50,499 nt of DNA from contig SFIL01000008.1 of the NCBI GenBank assembly GCA_004556205.1, positions 1 to 50,499 on the forward strand, read 5' to 3'. Every line of letters starts with the position of its first letter. Positions within the stretch are counted from its first letter, which is position 1. Shown in pieces: positions 41,838 to 50,498 of the stretch. The position numbers and the translations under genes are program-made. The stretch comes from Clostridiales bacterium. GTDB lineage: Bacteria > Bacillota > Clostridia > Oscillospirales > Oscillospiraceae. Under the pieces are notes generated by a model, which saw only the letters and a program-made list of their open reading frames with translations, did no database searches and was not told the origin of the DNA.

Positions 41838-43478
41838 ATGAAAAAACGCGTTGTATGTCTGCTTGTCTCTCTCACGCTTCTGATCGCCTGTATCCCGTCT
41901 GTGTCGGCATATTACAATGTCAGCACATGGGCGCAGGAGGCAGTCGATTCGATGTATGGGCTTGGTTTCCTGCCTGAGAGTCTGAAAAATGCCGATATGG
42001 GAAAGAACATCACCCGCGGGCAAATGTGTCAGATGGCAGTGCTTGTTTATAACCAGCTCATGGGTACGCCAGGCGTTGGCCCGGATTCTACAAAGCACTT
42101 TACCGATACCTCCGACCCTGCTATCAACTATGCTTTCGAACAGGGCATCGTGGGCGGCTACGGTGACGGTACTTTCAAGCCGAACGACCCCCTCACCCGT
42201 CAGGATTTCTTTAAGATCACCTATAATCTGATGGCGACTGCGTATTGGTATCCGAGCGATGTCACACTGGATTCGCTCGAACGCTTTTCCGATGTCAGCG
42301 CGGTCAGCAGCTATGCGCTCGAGGCGACGCGCGTGATGGTTTCAATCGGCGTGGTGCAGGGCTCGGACGGCAAGCTTGAGCCGAAGAGTTGCACAACTAA
42401 CGAGCAAGCCATTCTGATGTTCTTCCGCGCCTATCTCTATATGTGCAACTGGATTAACGCGCAAACTGAGCAAACAAAAAATGTACAGATTCTTGCAAAA
42501 GGCTACTACGGGATCAGCACATGGGCAATCTTAGAGGTGCAGGAGATGCAGCAAAGGGGGATGATTCCCTCCTGCCTTGACAATTGCGATATGAGCAAGC
42601 CGATCTCCCGCGCGCAGATGTGCGCCATTGCCGTGCTTGCCTATAACAAAGCAACCGGTCAGAACTACACCGCAAAGGGCGGCGGGTACTTCACCGATTC
42701 AAACGATCCCGCCGTCAACGCTGCGTATGAGCTTGGTATCGTCGGCGGTGTGGGCAACGGAAAATTCTTGCCGCACGCTACGCTGACGCGGGAGGAATTC
42801 TTTAAGATTATGGCGAATTTTATGAAGGTCATCGGCTATCCGCGTGAGGATGCGCGTTCCGTGACCCTCAGCAGTTACCAAGACGGCAGCAGAGTCTCGT
42901 CTTGGGCACAGGCACCGACCCGCCTGATGGTCTATATCGGCGCGGTGCGCGGCGACGGCAAGAATCTCAACCCGAAGGGTAATACGCAGATTCAAGAGGC
43001 AATCGCCGTCTTCCTGCGTTGTTATAAGTATACGATCTCGTGGAAAAACGACCATCCCAACGGAGAAGATCAGTCAACGCTGATAGAAGATTTGGTTTCC
43101 TTTGCCCGCAGCTTTGAGGGCTATCCCTATGTCTACGGCGGTAACGGTCCGAACTCCTTCGATTGCTCCGGCTTCGTGCTGTATGTTTATAAGCACTTTG
43201 GCTATTCGTTCTCGCGCGGCGCACAAGACCAATACCGGGACGGCGTTCCCGTGAGTTATAACGAACTGCTGCCGGGTGACCTCGTATTCTTTACCAGCTA
43301 CACCGGCTGCAATTCCTCAAACAGCAGCTTCCGCAGCATCACTCACGTCGGACTGTACTTGGGAGACGGCTACTTTATCCACGCCGCTAATCCAAGCCGC
43401 GGCGTCGTGATCGACAAGCTGACCGGCGGTTACTACCTCAACCACTTTTGGGGTGCCTGCCGCATAATTACTGAATAA
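41838..43478 (+). CDS. Secreted S-layer-homology protein with NlpC/P60 peptidase domain
   Basis: 546 residues after AGAAAGGAA. Signal peptide 1-25 (KKRVVCLLVSLTLLIACIPSVSA). Two large SLH modules follow (about 26-215 and 220-405), each with ISRAQMC/ITRGQMC, DSNDPAVNAAYELGIVGG-type and LTREEFFKI-type units, which anchor the protein to secondary wall polymer. The C-terminal NlpC/P60 domain (about 415-546) has the catalytic triad C443 in FDCSGF, H503 in THVGLYLG and H515 in FIHAANP. It probably cleaves gamma-D-Glu-diamino acid bonds in peptidoglycan. A terminator follows. Confidence 0.93.
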   Translation: MKKRVVCLLVSLTLLIACIPSVSAYYNVSTWAQEAVDSMYGLGFLPESLKNADMGKNITRGQMCQMAVLVYNQLMGTPGVGPDSTKHFTDTSDPAINYAFEQGIVGGYGDGTFKPNDPLTRQDFFKITYNLMATAYWYPSDVTLDSLERFSDVSAVSSYALEATRVMVSIGVVQGSDGKLEPKSCTTNEQAILMFFRAYLYMCNWINAQTEQTKNVQILAKGYYGISTWAILEVQEMQQRGMIPSCLDNCDMSKPISRAQMCAIAVLAYNKATGQNYTAKGGGYFTDSNDPAVNAAYELGIVGGVGNGKFLPHATLTREEFFKIMANFMKVIGYPREDARSVTLSSYQDGSRVSSWAQAPTRLMVYIGAVRGDGKNLNPKGNTQIQEAIAVFLRCYKYTISWKNDHPNGEDQSTLIEDLVSFARSFEGYPYVYGGNGPNSFDCSGFVLYVYKHFGYSFSRGAQDQYRDGVPVSYNELLPGDLVFFTSYTGCNSSNSSFRSITHVGLYLGDGYFIHAANPSRGVVIDKLTGGYYLNHFWGACRIITE

Positions 43479-43482
43479 TTCA

Positions 43483-43525
43483 AACCGCGCCGCCTCTCTT
43501 CGGAGACGGCGCGGTTGCTTTTGCT
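43483..43525 (+). terminator. Terminator after SLH-NlpC gene
   Basis: AACCGCGCCG pairs with CGGCGCGGTT, with further partial pairing in the loop, and is followed by GCTTTTGC. Confidence 0.82.
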
Positions 43526-43911
43526 ATATGGCAGCGAATCTTGTAATACTGAATCTTGACAATCAAGAATCCCGTGTGCTGTGCACATGCCCATCGTGCT
43601 AACGCACGTTGTGCCGTCTTGTGCAGAATCCGATGTGCCTTCGGCGCTATAAAAAGCTATTACTTTTTGTCAGTAAGTATAAGAACGGGCTTTTCAAATT
43701 GCCTCGAAACGTAAGAAAAACAGGCTGAAATCATACGAGATCAGCATGTTTTCTTGAAAGTAAAGACCTATTCTGATACGAAATGCACATGAATCCGATA
43801 TATCGTTAGAAGATATGGAAATAAGAAAGTGCAACGGAGATTTCGGCGCACCTGTCAGTGCTATCTGTAAAAACAATGCGGACAGTAATATGACCAATCA
43901 AGTATATTGGG
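43526..43911. other. Non-coding region, decayed
   Basis: About 385 bases in which I see no intact gene or RNA. Short palindromes such as GTGCTAACGCAC occur near 43596, and the A/T content is higher than in the flanking genes, consistent with decayed sequence next to the transposase fragment. Confidence 0.5.
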
Positions 43912-44118
43912 TCAAAAAATCTTCAACGGAGGTTTTTCCCTGTTCTTTCCGATAAATCTGCAATCTGCCGTTCGATCGAGCAGGTGTTTGTTGTAAAGCT
44001 CCCGTCGAAGTGCTGCCGGGTCGAGAAAGGTTGTATGTTCATCCGGTAAACCGTTAATCTCTGCCTCGGTATATTTCTGCCCTGCTTCAATTTTTAATGA
44101 TAGATACCACAGCGCCAT
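43912..44118 (-). pseudogene. DUF2087-domain protein, C-terminal fragment
   Basis: 68 residues beginning MALWYLSLKIEAGQKYTEAEINGL and including RRELYNKHLLDRTADCRFI, the DUF2087 pattern (YTE-x-E-(I/V)-N...RRELxxxxLLDRT). DUF2087 is usually the C-terminal domain of ArsR/MarR-like regulators or stands as a short protein. The N-terminal half is missing: the frame continues upstream only as antisense of transposase sequence. Read as a truncated gene, with some chance that the short form is expressed. Confidence 0.65.
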
Positions 44119-44133
44119 TAGTTTTTTTCTTCC

Positions 44134-44361
44134 ATGTCGCGTGCTGGTACACCTACAGACAATGCTGCAATGGAGTCCATAAATGGATGGATCAAAGCTG
44201 AGCTGTTTATGGATTTCCACGTGACGGGAAATAAGCCTGTTGTGAACGAGATTAACGATTATATTCTCTTTTTCAATGAGCAGCGCCCGGCATACTCTTT
44301 GAACTACCTGACACCTGTACAATACCGTGAGTCCTTTCCCGTTGCTGCCGGTGTCCGTTAG
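44134..44361 (+). pseudogene. IS3-family transposase (OrfB), C-terminal fragment
   Basis: 75 residues ending the rve integrase core: SRAGTPTDNAAMESINGWIKAELF contains the last catalytic Glu of the DDE triad, then NEINDYILFFNEQRPAYSLNYLTPVQYR. The first two acidic residues and the N-terminal helix-turn-helix are absent. The following TGTCCAATTTTTGTTGAC (about 44396-44413) resembles the terminal sequence of IS3-type elements. Non-functional remnant. Confidence 0.8.
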
Positions 44362-44599
44362 CAGATTATTTTAAGTACATATTCTGAGATTTCGTGTCCA
44401 ATTTTTGTTGACTACTGCAGAATGCACCTCAATGAAATCAAGTGTTCGCAGCCATCCCTGATGGGGCTTATTGTTTTTATTTCCTCGGCGTTTCGCACAA
44501 AAACATTATGATAAAATTGTGCATTTTGTCGAAGAAAAAATGGCCGATTTTTCCCGTTTTTCCAGTTGCACCGTATTTTTGCCAGTTGCAGTCCTTCTG

Positions 44600-44629
44600 T
44601 TGACGGGCAGGCTGCATGGCACATATAAT
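44600..44629 (+). promoter_or_regulatory. Promoter of the SLH esterase gene
   Basis: TTGACG (44600-44605), 18 bases, TATAAT (44624-44629). Its position supports the start codon at 44696 and rules out the longer upstream reading frame. Confidence 0.78.
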
Positions 44630-44695
44630 GATACCATCAGATTCCGCAGAGCCAATGCGGAATGCAAACGAAAAAACGAAAGGAAGAAAGAACCC

Positions 44696-46789
44696 ATGAA
44701 AAGAATGTCGAATCACCTCGCGCTTGCACTGACGCTTGTAATGCTGCTGACCATGCTTGCGGGCGTGCAGGTCAGCGCCGCTCCGGCACAGGAAGGTACC
44801 GTTGCAGCGCAGACCGTCACCTATGAAGATGTTACCGCAGAGATCTTCCGCTACACGCCGGAGGATTTTGAGTTCCGCGGCAACAACACCCCGCTGCTCT
44901 TTGTCCTGAGCGACACGACGTTCACGGCAGAGACGGCGGCACAGATGCTGAACACCAAGGGCTTTAAGACCATTGCGGACGAAGAAAGCTGCTCTGTGCT
45001 GTTTGTCAGCCCGAAGAACGGCGAAAGCTGGACAGAGGACGACTATAAGGCGCTCCAGATTCTCGCCGGCAACGCGACGGACGACTTCTACATCGGCACG
45101 GACTATTCCGCCGGCATTGACGAAAATGGCTATTTCTATGCCGGACGTTGGCGCCACTATATCTTTGCCGAGGGCAGCGCCGTAGAATTTGCGCAGACGA
45201 TGCTGGAGGCAGAGGATGCCGGCTACTTCATGCCGCAATGGAGCGGTTGGGTCGATGGCTTCGGCGCAGGCTTTGTCTATGCGAAGGACGGCTTCACCGT
45301 TGAAAACGTCGCAGCCGGCTGGCAGACTGTCCGCCATACCACCCGCCTGTACAACAACAATAACACAACCTTCCTGGCACCCTACTATTACTGGGAGGAG
45401 GAAGGCATCACCGAGACTGCAGAGTCGATCAAACTGGACTATGAGGACATTCCCGAGCTGCCGTACTATCTCTATGTTCCTGACACGGTGGATTTAGACA
45501 GCACCACGGAAAAATACCCGCTGGTCCTGGCGTTCCACGGCAATGCGCTGCACCCGCAGGCGCACATTCAGAACACCCGCTGGCCGCTGGTTGCCAAGGA
45601 GAACAAATTTGTTGTCGTTGCTGTCAACGGCCTGTACGGAACGACGAGCAACGCCGACGCCATTGCGGATCTTGTCGATTATATGATTGAAAATTATGCC
45701 ATTGACGCGACCCGCGTTTACTCCACCGGCTACTCCAAGGGGACCATGGAAACACTCAATTTCGCGCAAAGCTATACCGAAAAGCTGGCGGGCATCGGTC
45801 TGTTTGAGCCGGTTTTCGGCCTGTTCCCCATCTATCAGCCGACCACAACGCTGCCGGTATACGCCATCATCGGACAGGATGAATTTTTCCCTGTTTTCCC
45901 GAGCCATACGGAAAAGGCAGCCGAATCCCTCAATGCCATTGGCAAGGTCAACGGCTTTACCTACACCTATGATGAGAAGATCGGCGGCTACTGGGGCTAT
46001 CGTTTTGATCTCACCGAGAGCCTGCGTTTGCCGGAGGAACGCGGTGTGATGCACATTCATTCCATCATCAGCAAGGACGACGGCGTGGTCTATACCAAGC
46101 TGGTAGATGCTTATCAGCTCGGGCACAATGTTCTGCCCAGCTCCGCGTGGGAGATGTGGGACTTCCTGGCACAGTTCAGCCGCAATGCGGACGGTACGCT
46201 CACGGTGAATGAGAGCAATCCCTACAAGGATGTTGCGAAGAACGACTGGTACTACTACGATGTGCAGGCGTCCGCCAAAGCGAACCTGTTCTGCGGCACC
46301 TCTGCGACGACCTTTGCACCGACGGAGACGACCACTCGTGCGATGATGGTCACGGTGCTGTACCGTCTTGCGGGTCAGCCTGAGGCAATGGGCAGCAGCC
46401 CCTTTACGGATGTTGCGAAGGATAGCTGGTATGAAGACGCTGTGAATTGGGCAAGCGAAAACGGTATCGTCAATGGCGTCAGCGCTGACTGCTTTGCACC
46501 GAATGAGATGCTGACACGCGAACAGGCTGCCACCATGCTCTACCGCTACGCAAAGTACTGCGGTGAAGACACGAGTGTGGAGGCGACCCTGACGGACTTC
46601 AACGACATCGACAAGATTTCCTCCTATGCAAAGGACGCTGTAGCGTGGGCAGTCGACGCGGACGTGATCCAAGGCATGCCTGACGGCGCCCAGCTCAGCC
46701 TTGCGCCGCAGGAAGGCGCGGAGCGCGCACAGGCTGCGGTCATGCTCCTGCGCTTTGCCGATCTGGTTTCAGAGAACGGCATTGAATAA
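44696..46789 (+). CDS. Secreted alpha/beta-hydrolase (esterase-like) with C-terminal SLH domains
   Basis: 697 residues from the ATG after AAAGGAAG. Signal peptide about 1-29 (ending VSAAPA). An N-terminal beta-rich region (about 35-220) precedes an alpha/beta-hydrolase domain (about 245-500) of the PHB depolymerase/feruloyl-esterase kind: YPLVLAFHGN (oxyanion-hole strand) and STGYSKGTMETL with nucleophile Ser347; the His may lie in QLGHNVLPS. Three SLH repeats end the protein (about 515-697): DVAKNDWYYYDVQASAKANLF, DVAKDSWYEDAVNWASENGI, and SYAKDAVAWAVDADVIQ. It is probably a surface-attached hydrolase of plant or polymer esters; the substrate is unknown. Confidence 0.88.
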   Translation: MKRMSNHLALALTLVMLLTMLAGVQVSAAPAQEGTVAAQTVTYEDVTAEIFRYTPEDFEFRGNNTPLLFVLSDTTFTAETAAQMLNTKGFKTIADEESCSVLFVSPKNGESWTEDDYKALQILAGNATDDFYIGTDYSAGIDENGYFYAGRWRHYIFAEGSAVEFAQTMLEAEDAGYFMPQWSGWVDGFGAGFVYAKDGFTVENVAAGWQTVRHTTRLYNNNNTTFLAPYYYWEEEGITETAESIKLDYEDIPELPYYLYVPDTVDLDSTTEKYPLVLAFHGNALHPQAHIQNTRWPLVAKENKFVVVAVNGLYGTTSNADAIADLVDYMIENYAIDATRVYSTGYSKGTMETLNFAQSYTEKLAGIGLFEPVFGLFPIYQPTTTLPVYAIIGQDEFFPVFPSHTEKAAESLNAIGKVNGFTYTYDEKIGGYWGYRFDLTESLRLPEERGVMHIHSIISKDDGVVYTKLVDAYQLGHNVLPSSAWEMWDFLAQFSRNADGTLTVNESNPYKDVAKNDWYYYDVQASAKANLFCGTSATTFAPTETTTRAMMVTVLYRLAGQPEAMGSSPFTDVAKDSWYEDAVNWASENGIVNGVSADCFAPNEMLTREQAATMLYRYAKYCGEDTSVEATLTDFNDIDKISSYAKDAVAWAVDADVIQGMPDGAQLSLAPQEGAERAQAAVMLLRFADLVSENGIE

Positions 46790-46809
46790 CCGCTGAATTT
46801 CCTCAAAAA

Positions 46810-46842
46810 CCGGCTGCATGCCTGTACATGCAGCCGGCTTTA
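46810..46842 (+). terminator. Terminator after SLH esterase gene
   Basis: CCGGCTGCATG and CATGCAGCCGG form a perfect 11-bp stem with a 6-base loop, followed by CTTTATG. Confidence 0.85.
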
Positions 46843-46871
46843 TGATAAAATGGAGTTGGGAGGGGATAGCC

Positions 46872-47609
46872 ATGGTATATCAGATCGCCTACTGTGATGA
46901 CGAGCTTTCGGCGGGGCAGGTTTTTGCGCAAAGGATCATCGCTGCATTTGGCGACTGCGGCGCACAGATCTCTCTGACCTGCTTCAGTAGTTCGTTGCGC
47001 CTAATGCAGAGCATCTGCGCGGGCTGCGCCTTCGATGCGCTGTTTTTGGATATTGATATGGCGGAGCTTGACGGCATTACGCTCTGCCGCCGCCTGCGGG
47101 AGCAGGGGTTTGACCCCACGGTGGTTTTTCTCTCCAATAAGGAGGAAATGGTCTATCAGACTTTTCGCGTGCAGCCGGTGCGCTTTTTGCGGAAAAGCTG
47201 CTTTTCTGCGGAGATCAAGGAGGCAGTCTCGGCGGTGCTCAAGCGGATCAAAAAGGAGCAAAGTGAGACCGTGACGTTCGATGACGGCAAGCGGCTCTAC
47301 CGTCTGCCGGTCTTGGAGCTGGTTTACCTGGAGATCATGAACCAGACGCTGACTGCTTACCTGCGTCACAGCAGCGTGCGTTTGAAATACAAACTCAATG
47401 ACGCCGAAGCGCTGTTGCAGCCGTATGGCTTTTTGCGCATCCATAAGAGCTTCCTTGTCAACTACCGCGCAATATTCAGCATTTGCAAGGACAGCGTCCT
47501 GCTTGACGATGGCAGACGGCTCCCGCTGAGCCGCCACAGATATGCAGAGGTTAAGCAGGCATTTATGGAGCGCAGCCGCATGGAGCTGCAGGAAATGGGG
47601 GACTTCTGA
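46872..47609 (+). CDS. LytTR-family response regulator
   Basis: 245 residues starting after GGGAGGGGA. The receiver domain (1-125) has YCDDE acidic pair, the phosphoacceptor Asp in FLDIDMAELDG, and Lys in FLRKS. The LytTR DNA-binding domain (about 140-240) shows LVYLEIMNQTLTAYL, LLQPYGFLRIHKSFLVNY and LPLSRHRYAEVKQAF. Regulators of this AgrA/ComE class bind pairs of direct repeats upstream of target genes. Its stop is immediately followed by the kinase start, so they form a two-component operon. Confidence 0.93.
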   Translation: MVYQIAYCDDELSAGQVFAQRIIAAFGDCGAQISLTCFSSSLRLMQSICAGCAFDALFLDIDMAELDGITLCRRLREQGFDPTVVFLSNKEEMVYQTFRVQPVRFLRKSCFSAEIKEAVSAVLKRIKKEQSETVTFDDGKRLYRLPVLELVYLEIMNQTLTAYLRHSSVRLKYKLNDAEALLQPYGFLRIHKSFLVNYRAIFSICKDSVLLDDGRRLPLSRHRYAEVKQAFMERSRMELQEMGDF

Positions 47610-48941
47610 ATGTTTTTATACCCGTTTTTGGGAATGAAGTATTTCTGCGAATCGACTGCGCTTTGTTTTCTGCTTGCGCTGGCGTTTACCAAGCAGCCCG
47701 GAGCCGCGCTTCGCCTGACTGCGCGGACGCTTTGGCTGACCGCTCTGTCCGCAGGACTGCAAACGCTGACGCATTACCTCTGTATCTGCTTAATCCCGGA
47801 GAACACCTTTGTATACCGCTATATTTTTTGGAATCTGGCGACGCTCTGGGGCTTCTGGCGCCTGCGGCTGCATCGGGAGCTGCCATTTGCCAGCGTAATG
47901 ATCTCCTATCTGCTCATTACCGACCAGTTCTGCCAGATATTTGCGACCTATATCATTTTTTATCTGCGCAGCAATATGCTTTTTGTGACAGAATTTGGCT
48001 TGGCGGAATCGTTAATATCGACAGGGATTATATGGCTGTGCTTTTTTGCCATGAGCTGGCTTGCTATGCGTTGTGCGCGGGAGATCCGAAGCCTGCTGGT
48101 TACAGAGGCGATCTGGATCAATGTGTTTATCTGGTGCTTTTTGCTGATTGCCGTGCTGCTGTCGCGGTATTTCATGCAGGCGCAGGATCATCCGCTGATC
48201 ACCGTTGTGATCTTTGCCCTTTCGCTTGTGGAAATGGCGCTGTTTTTTGGCAGCTCCATGCGTATCGTCCGCGAGCGGGATCTCGGCATCGAGCAGGCAA
48301 GGCTGAATCAGCAGTATGCGCTGCAAATGCAGCACGCCGATGAAATCAACGCGCTCTATCAGGAGCTGCGGCAGATTCGGCACGAAACAAAGAATCAGGC
48401 GCTCTATGTGGAGCATCTGTTGAAGGAGAAGAACTACGCCGCGCTGGAGGCGTATTATCGCGATCTGCTGGAGCAGACGAGTCCGCTGCTGCACTCGTAT
48501 GACAGCGGGAACCGCCTGGTCAATGCGATTGTTTGGGCGAAGCTCCGCGCTGCGGAGCGCTGCGGCATCCCCATGGAGGTGCGCGCCGCTGTTCCGGAGA
48601 ACCTGCCAATCAAGGGGCACCATCTTTGCAGCATGCTGGTCAATCTGCTGGATAATGCGATCGAAGCAAGCGCACACGTGCAGGTACCTGCGGTTTCCAT
48701 GACGCTGCAAATGAAGCAAAATTATCTGTTTTGCTGCGTTGCCAACCGCATAGACGAGGATGTCCTGCTGCAAAACCCTGAGCTGAAAACGACAAAGCAG
48801 GATCGCCTTGCCCACGGCTTCGGCATTCAAAGCGTAAAAATGATCGCGGAGCTTTATGACGGGATCACGGAATTTACGACAGAAAACGGGCATTTTCTTG
48901 CGACGGTCATGCTCTCGTGCGGTGCAGTAGCGCAAGAATAA
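47610..48941 (+). CDS. GHKL sensor histidine kinase (AgrC-like)
   Basis: 443 residues. About six membrane segments (1-215), a coiled-coil linker (about 215-245), H-box RQIRHETKNQAL, N-box LLDNAIEAS and G-box GFGIQSVKMIAELYDG. The lack of an extracellular domain suits peptide-sensing AgrC/ComD kinases, though no peptide or AgrB gene is visible nearby. ATG abuts the regulator stop. Signal unknown. Confidence 0.9.
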   Translation: MFLYPFLGMKYFCESTALCFLLALAFTKQPGAALRLTARTLWLTALSAGLQTLTHYLCICLIPENTFVYRYIFWNLATLWGFWRLRLHRELPFASVMISYLLITDQFCQIFATYIIFYLRSNMLFVTEFGLAESLISTGIIWLCFFAMSWLAMRCAREIRSLLVTEAIWINVFIWCFLLIAVLLSRYFMQAQDHPLITVVIFALSLVEMALFFGSSMRIVRERDLGIEQARLNQQYALQMQHADEINALYQELRQIRHETKNQALYVEHLLKEKNYAALEAYYRDLLEQTSPLLHSYDSGNRLVNAIVWAKLRAAERCGIPMEVRAAVPENLPIKGHHLCSMLVNLLDNAIEASAHVQVPAVSMTLQMKQNYLFCCVANRIDEDVLLQNPELKTTKQDRLAHGFGIQSVKMIAELYDGITEFTTENGHFLATVMLSCGAVAQE

Positions 48942-48950
48942 AAACAGGAC

Positions 48951-49000
48951 TGCGGCAAATGCTCCGTCGAGCGCCACTGCCGGTTTGCTCAGAGCGTCCC
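48951..49000 (+). repeat. Degenerate right-end fragment of the dispersed element
   Basis: TGCGGCAAATGCTC...GCTCAGAGCGTCCC aligns with the right end of element copy C (TGCGACAAAAGCTC...ATTCAGAGTTTCCC) at roughly 70 percent by eye. No matching left end is found, so it is a fragment. Confidence 0.4.
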
Positions 49001-49054
49001 TAACCTTGAAAAACCAATAACCCACTGTCTGGCAAGGTTTTTCAGCAAAAGAAA

Positions 49055-49100
49055 AAGCACGATAGTTTCAGATACCTTCGTATCAAAACTATCGTGCTTA
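49055..49100 (-). terminator. Terminator of tRNA-Arg
   Basis: AGCACGATAGTTT pairs with AAAACTATCGTGCT with an inner GATAC/GTATC stem. On the minus strand the hairpin is followed by TTTTCTTTTGC. Confidence 0.85.
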
Positions 49101-49102
49101 TT

Positions 49103-49179
49103 TGGTACGCCGGAAGGGACTCGAACCCCCGACCTACTGGTTCGTAGCCAGTCACTCTATCCAACTGAGCTACCGGCGC
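49103..49179 (-). tRNA. tRNA-Arg (ACG)
   Basis: A 77-base cloverleaf with encoded CCA. Acceptor GCGCCGG pairs with CCGGCGT (first pair G-T), D loop AGCTCAGTTGGATAGAG, anticodon stem ACTGG/CCAGT with loop CTACGAA, anticodon ACG at 49143-49145 (plus strand CGT), and T loop GGTTCGAGTCC. Confidence 0.97.
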
Positions 49180-49203
49180 ATACCACGCTCAACGTGCCTA
49201 AAT

Positions 49204-49232
49204 ATAATAGCACGTACCAATAGAAAATGCAA
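49204..49232 (-). promoter_or_regulatory. Promoter of tRNA-Arg
   Basis: On the minus strand TTGCAT (49232-49227), 17 bases, TATTAT (49209-49204), 25 bases upstream of the mature tRNA. Confidence 0.82.
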
Positions 49233-49692
49233 GTACTTTTTTTCAAAATGATCAAAAAATTTTTATGTTTGATAAAGAGAGAAAAACATCCCTTAAAAGA
49301 GCAATACAATATCGTATTCTATGCTTCCGGCAGGAGCGTCTGCGCACGATGCGTCTCAAGATGCCGCGCTACGGTGGATTGCCGCAGGCGCAAACCGTAT
49401 AGCAGAGACAGGGGGAGGAGCGCTTGTGCTGCGGGCGTGAGATGCTGCTCTCCCGCCCGACAACAGCGCGGGGATATCGGATGATCGCACGCAGGCTTGC
49501 GCGGTTATCAATTGCTTATAGCGCTTACCTTTCCTTTTTTGTGAAAAGAATGATTAACACATCGTACCGTCCGTAAGTACTGAAAAAGTCTACATTCAAA
49601 AAATGATGCTCTAACATTTTGGAGAACGTTTTGTTTTCATGGACGCTAAGTTTGGAAAATGCCGTTTTTCATGAAGCAAAAAACGAAGAACG
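49233..49692. other. Non-coding or decayed region
   Basis: About 460 bases without a supportable gene. The first and last parts are A/T rich; a GC-rich island at about 49325-49500 has open frames on both strands, but none with a ribosome site or recognisable protein. Confidence 0.5.
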
Positions 49693-49992
49693 CTACTTTT
49701 TCATTGGCTTCATACCGTCCCCCCGTGCTTGAAATACACGCAGAACCGTCTCCTGTGTAGTATTACGGAATCTGCCGATGTACACTCCTGTTGATGTGTG
49801 CGGTAGCTGATTGTCTGCATTCTTCGGAGGTACATACTGGGCTTTTCCTTATCGGGCCATATGTTCTGCCCATTTAATTGCTTCGATAATCTTATCATTC
49901 TCTCCATATTTTATTATTGCAGCGTCAACGCAGCCGAGAATGCCCGCTGCTGTAATATCTCCGTCCTTGTTTTCACGCAAAAGCTGAACCAT
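49693..49992 (-). pseudogene. Shifted-frame coding remnant after the HINT toxin
   Basis: In the minus-strand frame one step away from the toxin frame, sequence from about 49992 reads MVQLLRENKDGDITAAGILG, then a segment ending EAIKWAEHMAR and a stop at 49849. The same frame reopens to NADNQLPHTSTGVYIGRF and stops at 49693. Both parts look protein-like, unlike the toxin frame's own last 32 residues. They may be the true toxin C-terminus after a frameshift, or the decayed start of an immunity gene. No family recognised. Confidence 0.4.
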
Positions 49993-50498
49993 ATCAACAT
50001 TATTCCGGCAATGATGTCATCGCTATTTTCAGCGATAAACTGCAATCCTTTTCTCCCTAACTTGTCAGCCCCCTTAATCACCTCACCCAAGGCATTCACA
50101 GACCCCAGCTTATCATTTTTGTAGAAGATATGAGCATGCGGCGGATTGTGGTCTTGTAGACCACCCTCAGATACTCGCGCATTCCATCCGTTTTTATCTC
50201 CAGCAACTAGTCGCTGCGGACAGTCGTTATGCACCAGCACGCCGGAGGCGACATAATAGGTATGATAATCCTCAACCTGGAAATTGTATACCTTGATTGG
50301 GCTTTCGAGCAGCTCATGCTGCACTTTCTCCACAACGACATATTCGCCGTTGACGAGGACGAGAATGTCACCCGCACGGAGGTGCGCTGCATCCGTCCAA
50401 CCCTTGACCGGACAATAGAACGGGTGCGTCGGTGTGGCAACGATTTCCTCGCCATTGACGAATATGTGCGTCAACTCCGTCGTTTCGTTGATATAGGT
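49914..50498 (-). CDS. HINT-domain polymorphic toxin, C-terminal part (partial)
   Basis: The frame is open through the right edge, so the 5' end lies outside. The visible part begins TYINETTELTHIFVNGEEI and continues with the pretoxin-HINT pattern ATPTHPFYCPVKGWTDAAHLRAGD, VYNFQVEDYHTYYVASGVLVHN; HN is the usual autocleavage border. The released tail holds DHNPPHAHIFYKNDKLGSV, then GEVIKGADKLGRKGLQFI, similar in pattern to DUF4160 proteins. HINT proteases free C-terminal toxin domains in contact-dependent or wall-associated toxins. The last residues (LIWFSFCVKT onward) look out of frame, see the neighbouring remnant. Confidence 0.8.
   Translation of the reverse strand, partial: TYINETTELTHIFVNGEEIVATPTHPFYCPVKGWTDAAHLRAGDILVLVNGEYVVVEKVQHELLESPIKVYNFQVEDYHTYYVASGVLVHNDCPQRLVAGDKNGWNARVSEGGLQDHNPPHAHIFYKNDKLGSVNALGEVIKGADKLGRKGLQFIAENSDDIIAGIMLIWFSFCVKTRTEILQQRAFSAALTLQ

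Noticed and set aside
44119..44322. Upstream extension of the DUF2087 frame
   Set aside because: It is the complement of the transposase fragment, so the real protein part begins at 44118 or earlier sequence is lost.
46872..48941. Complete agr-type quorum-sensing locus
   Set aside because: Only the kinase and regulator are present; no AgrB-like protease or precursor peptide could be found on either strand nearby.
49227..49484. Plus-strand 85-codon frame after tRNA-Arg
   Set aside because: Arg/Cys-rich composition, starts inside the tRNA promoter, no ribosome site or family.
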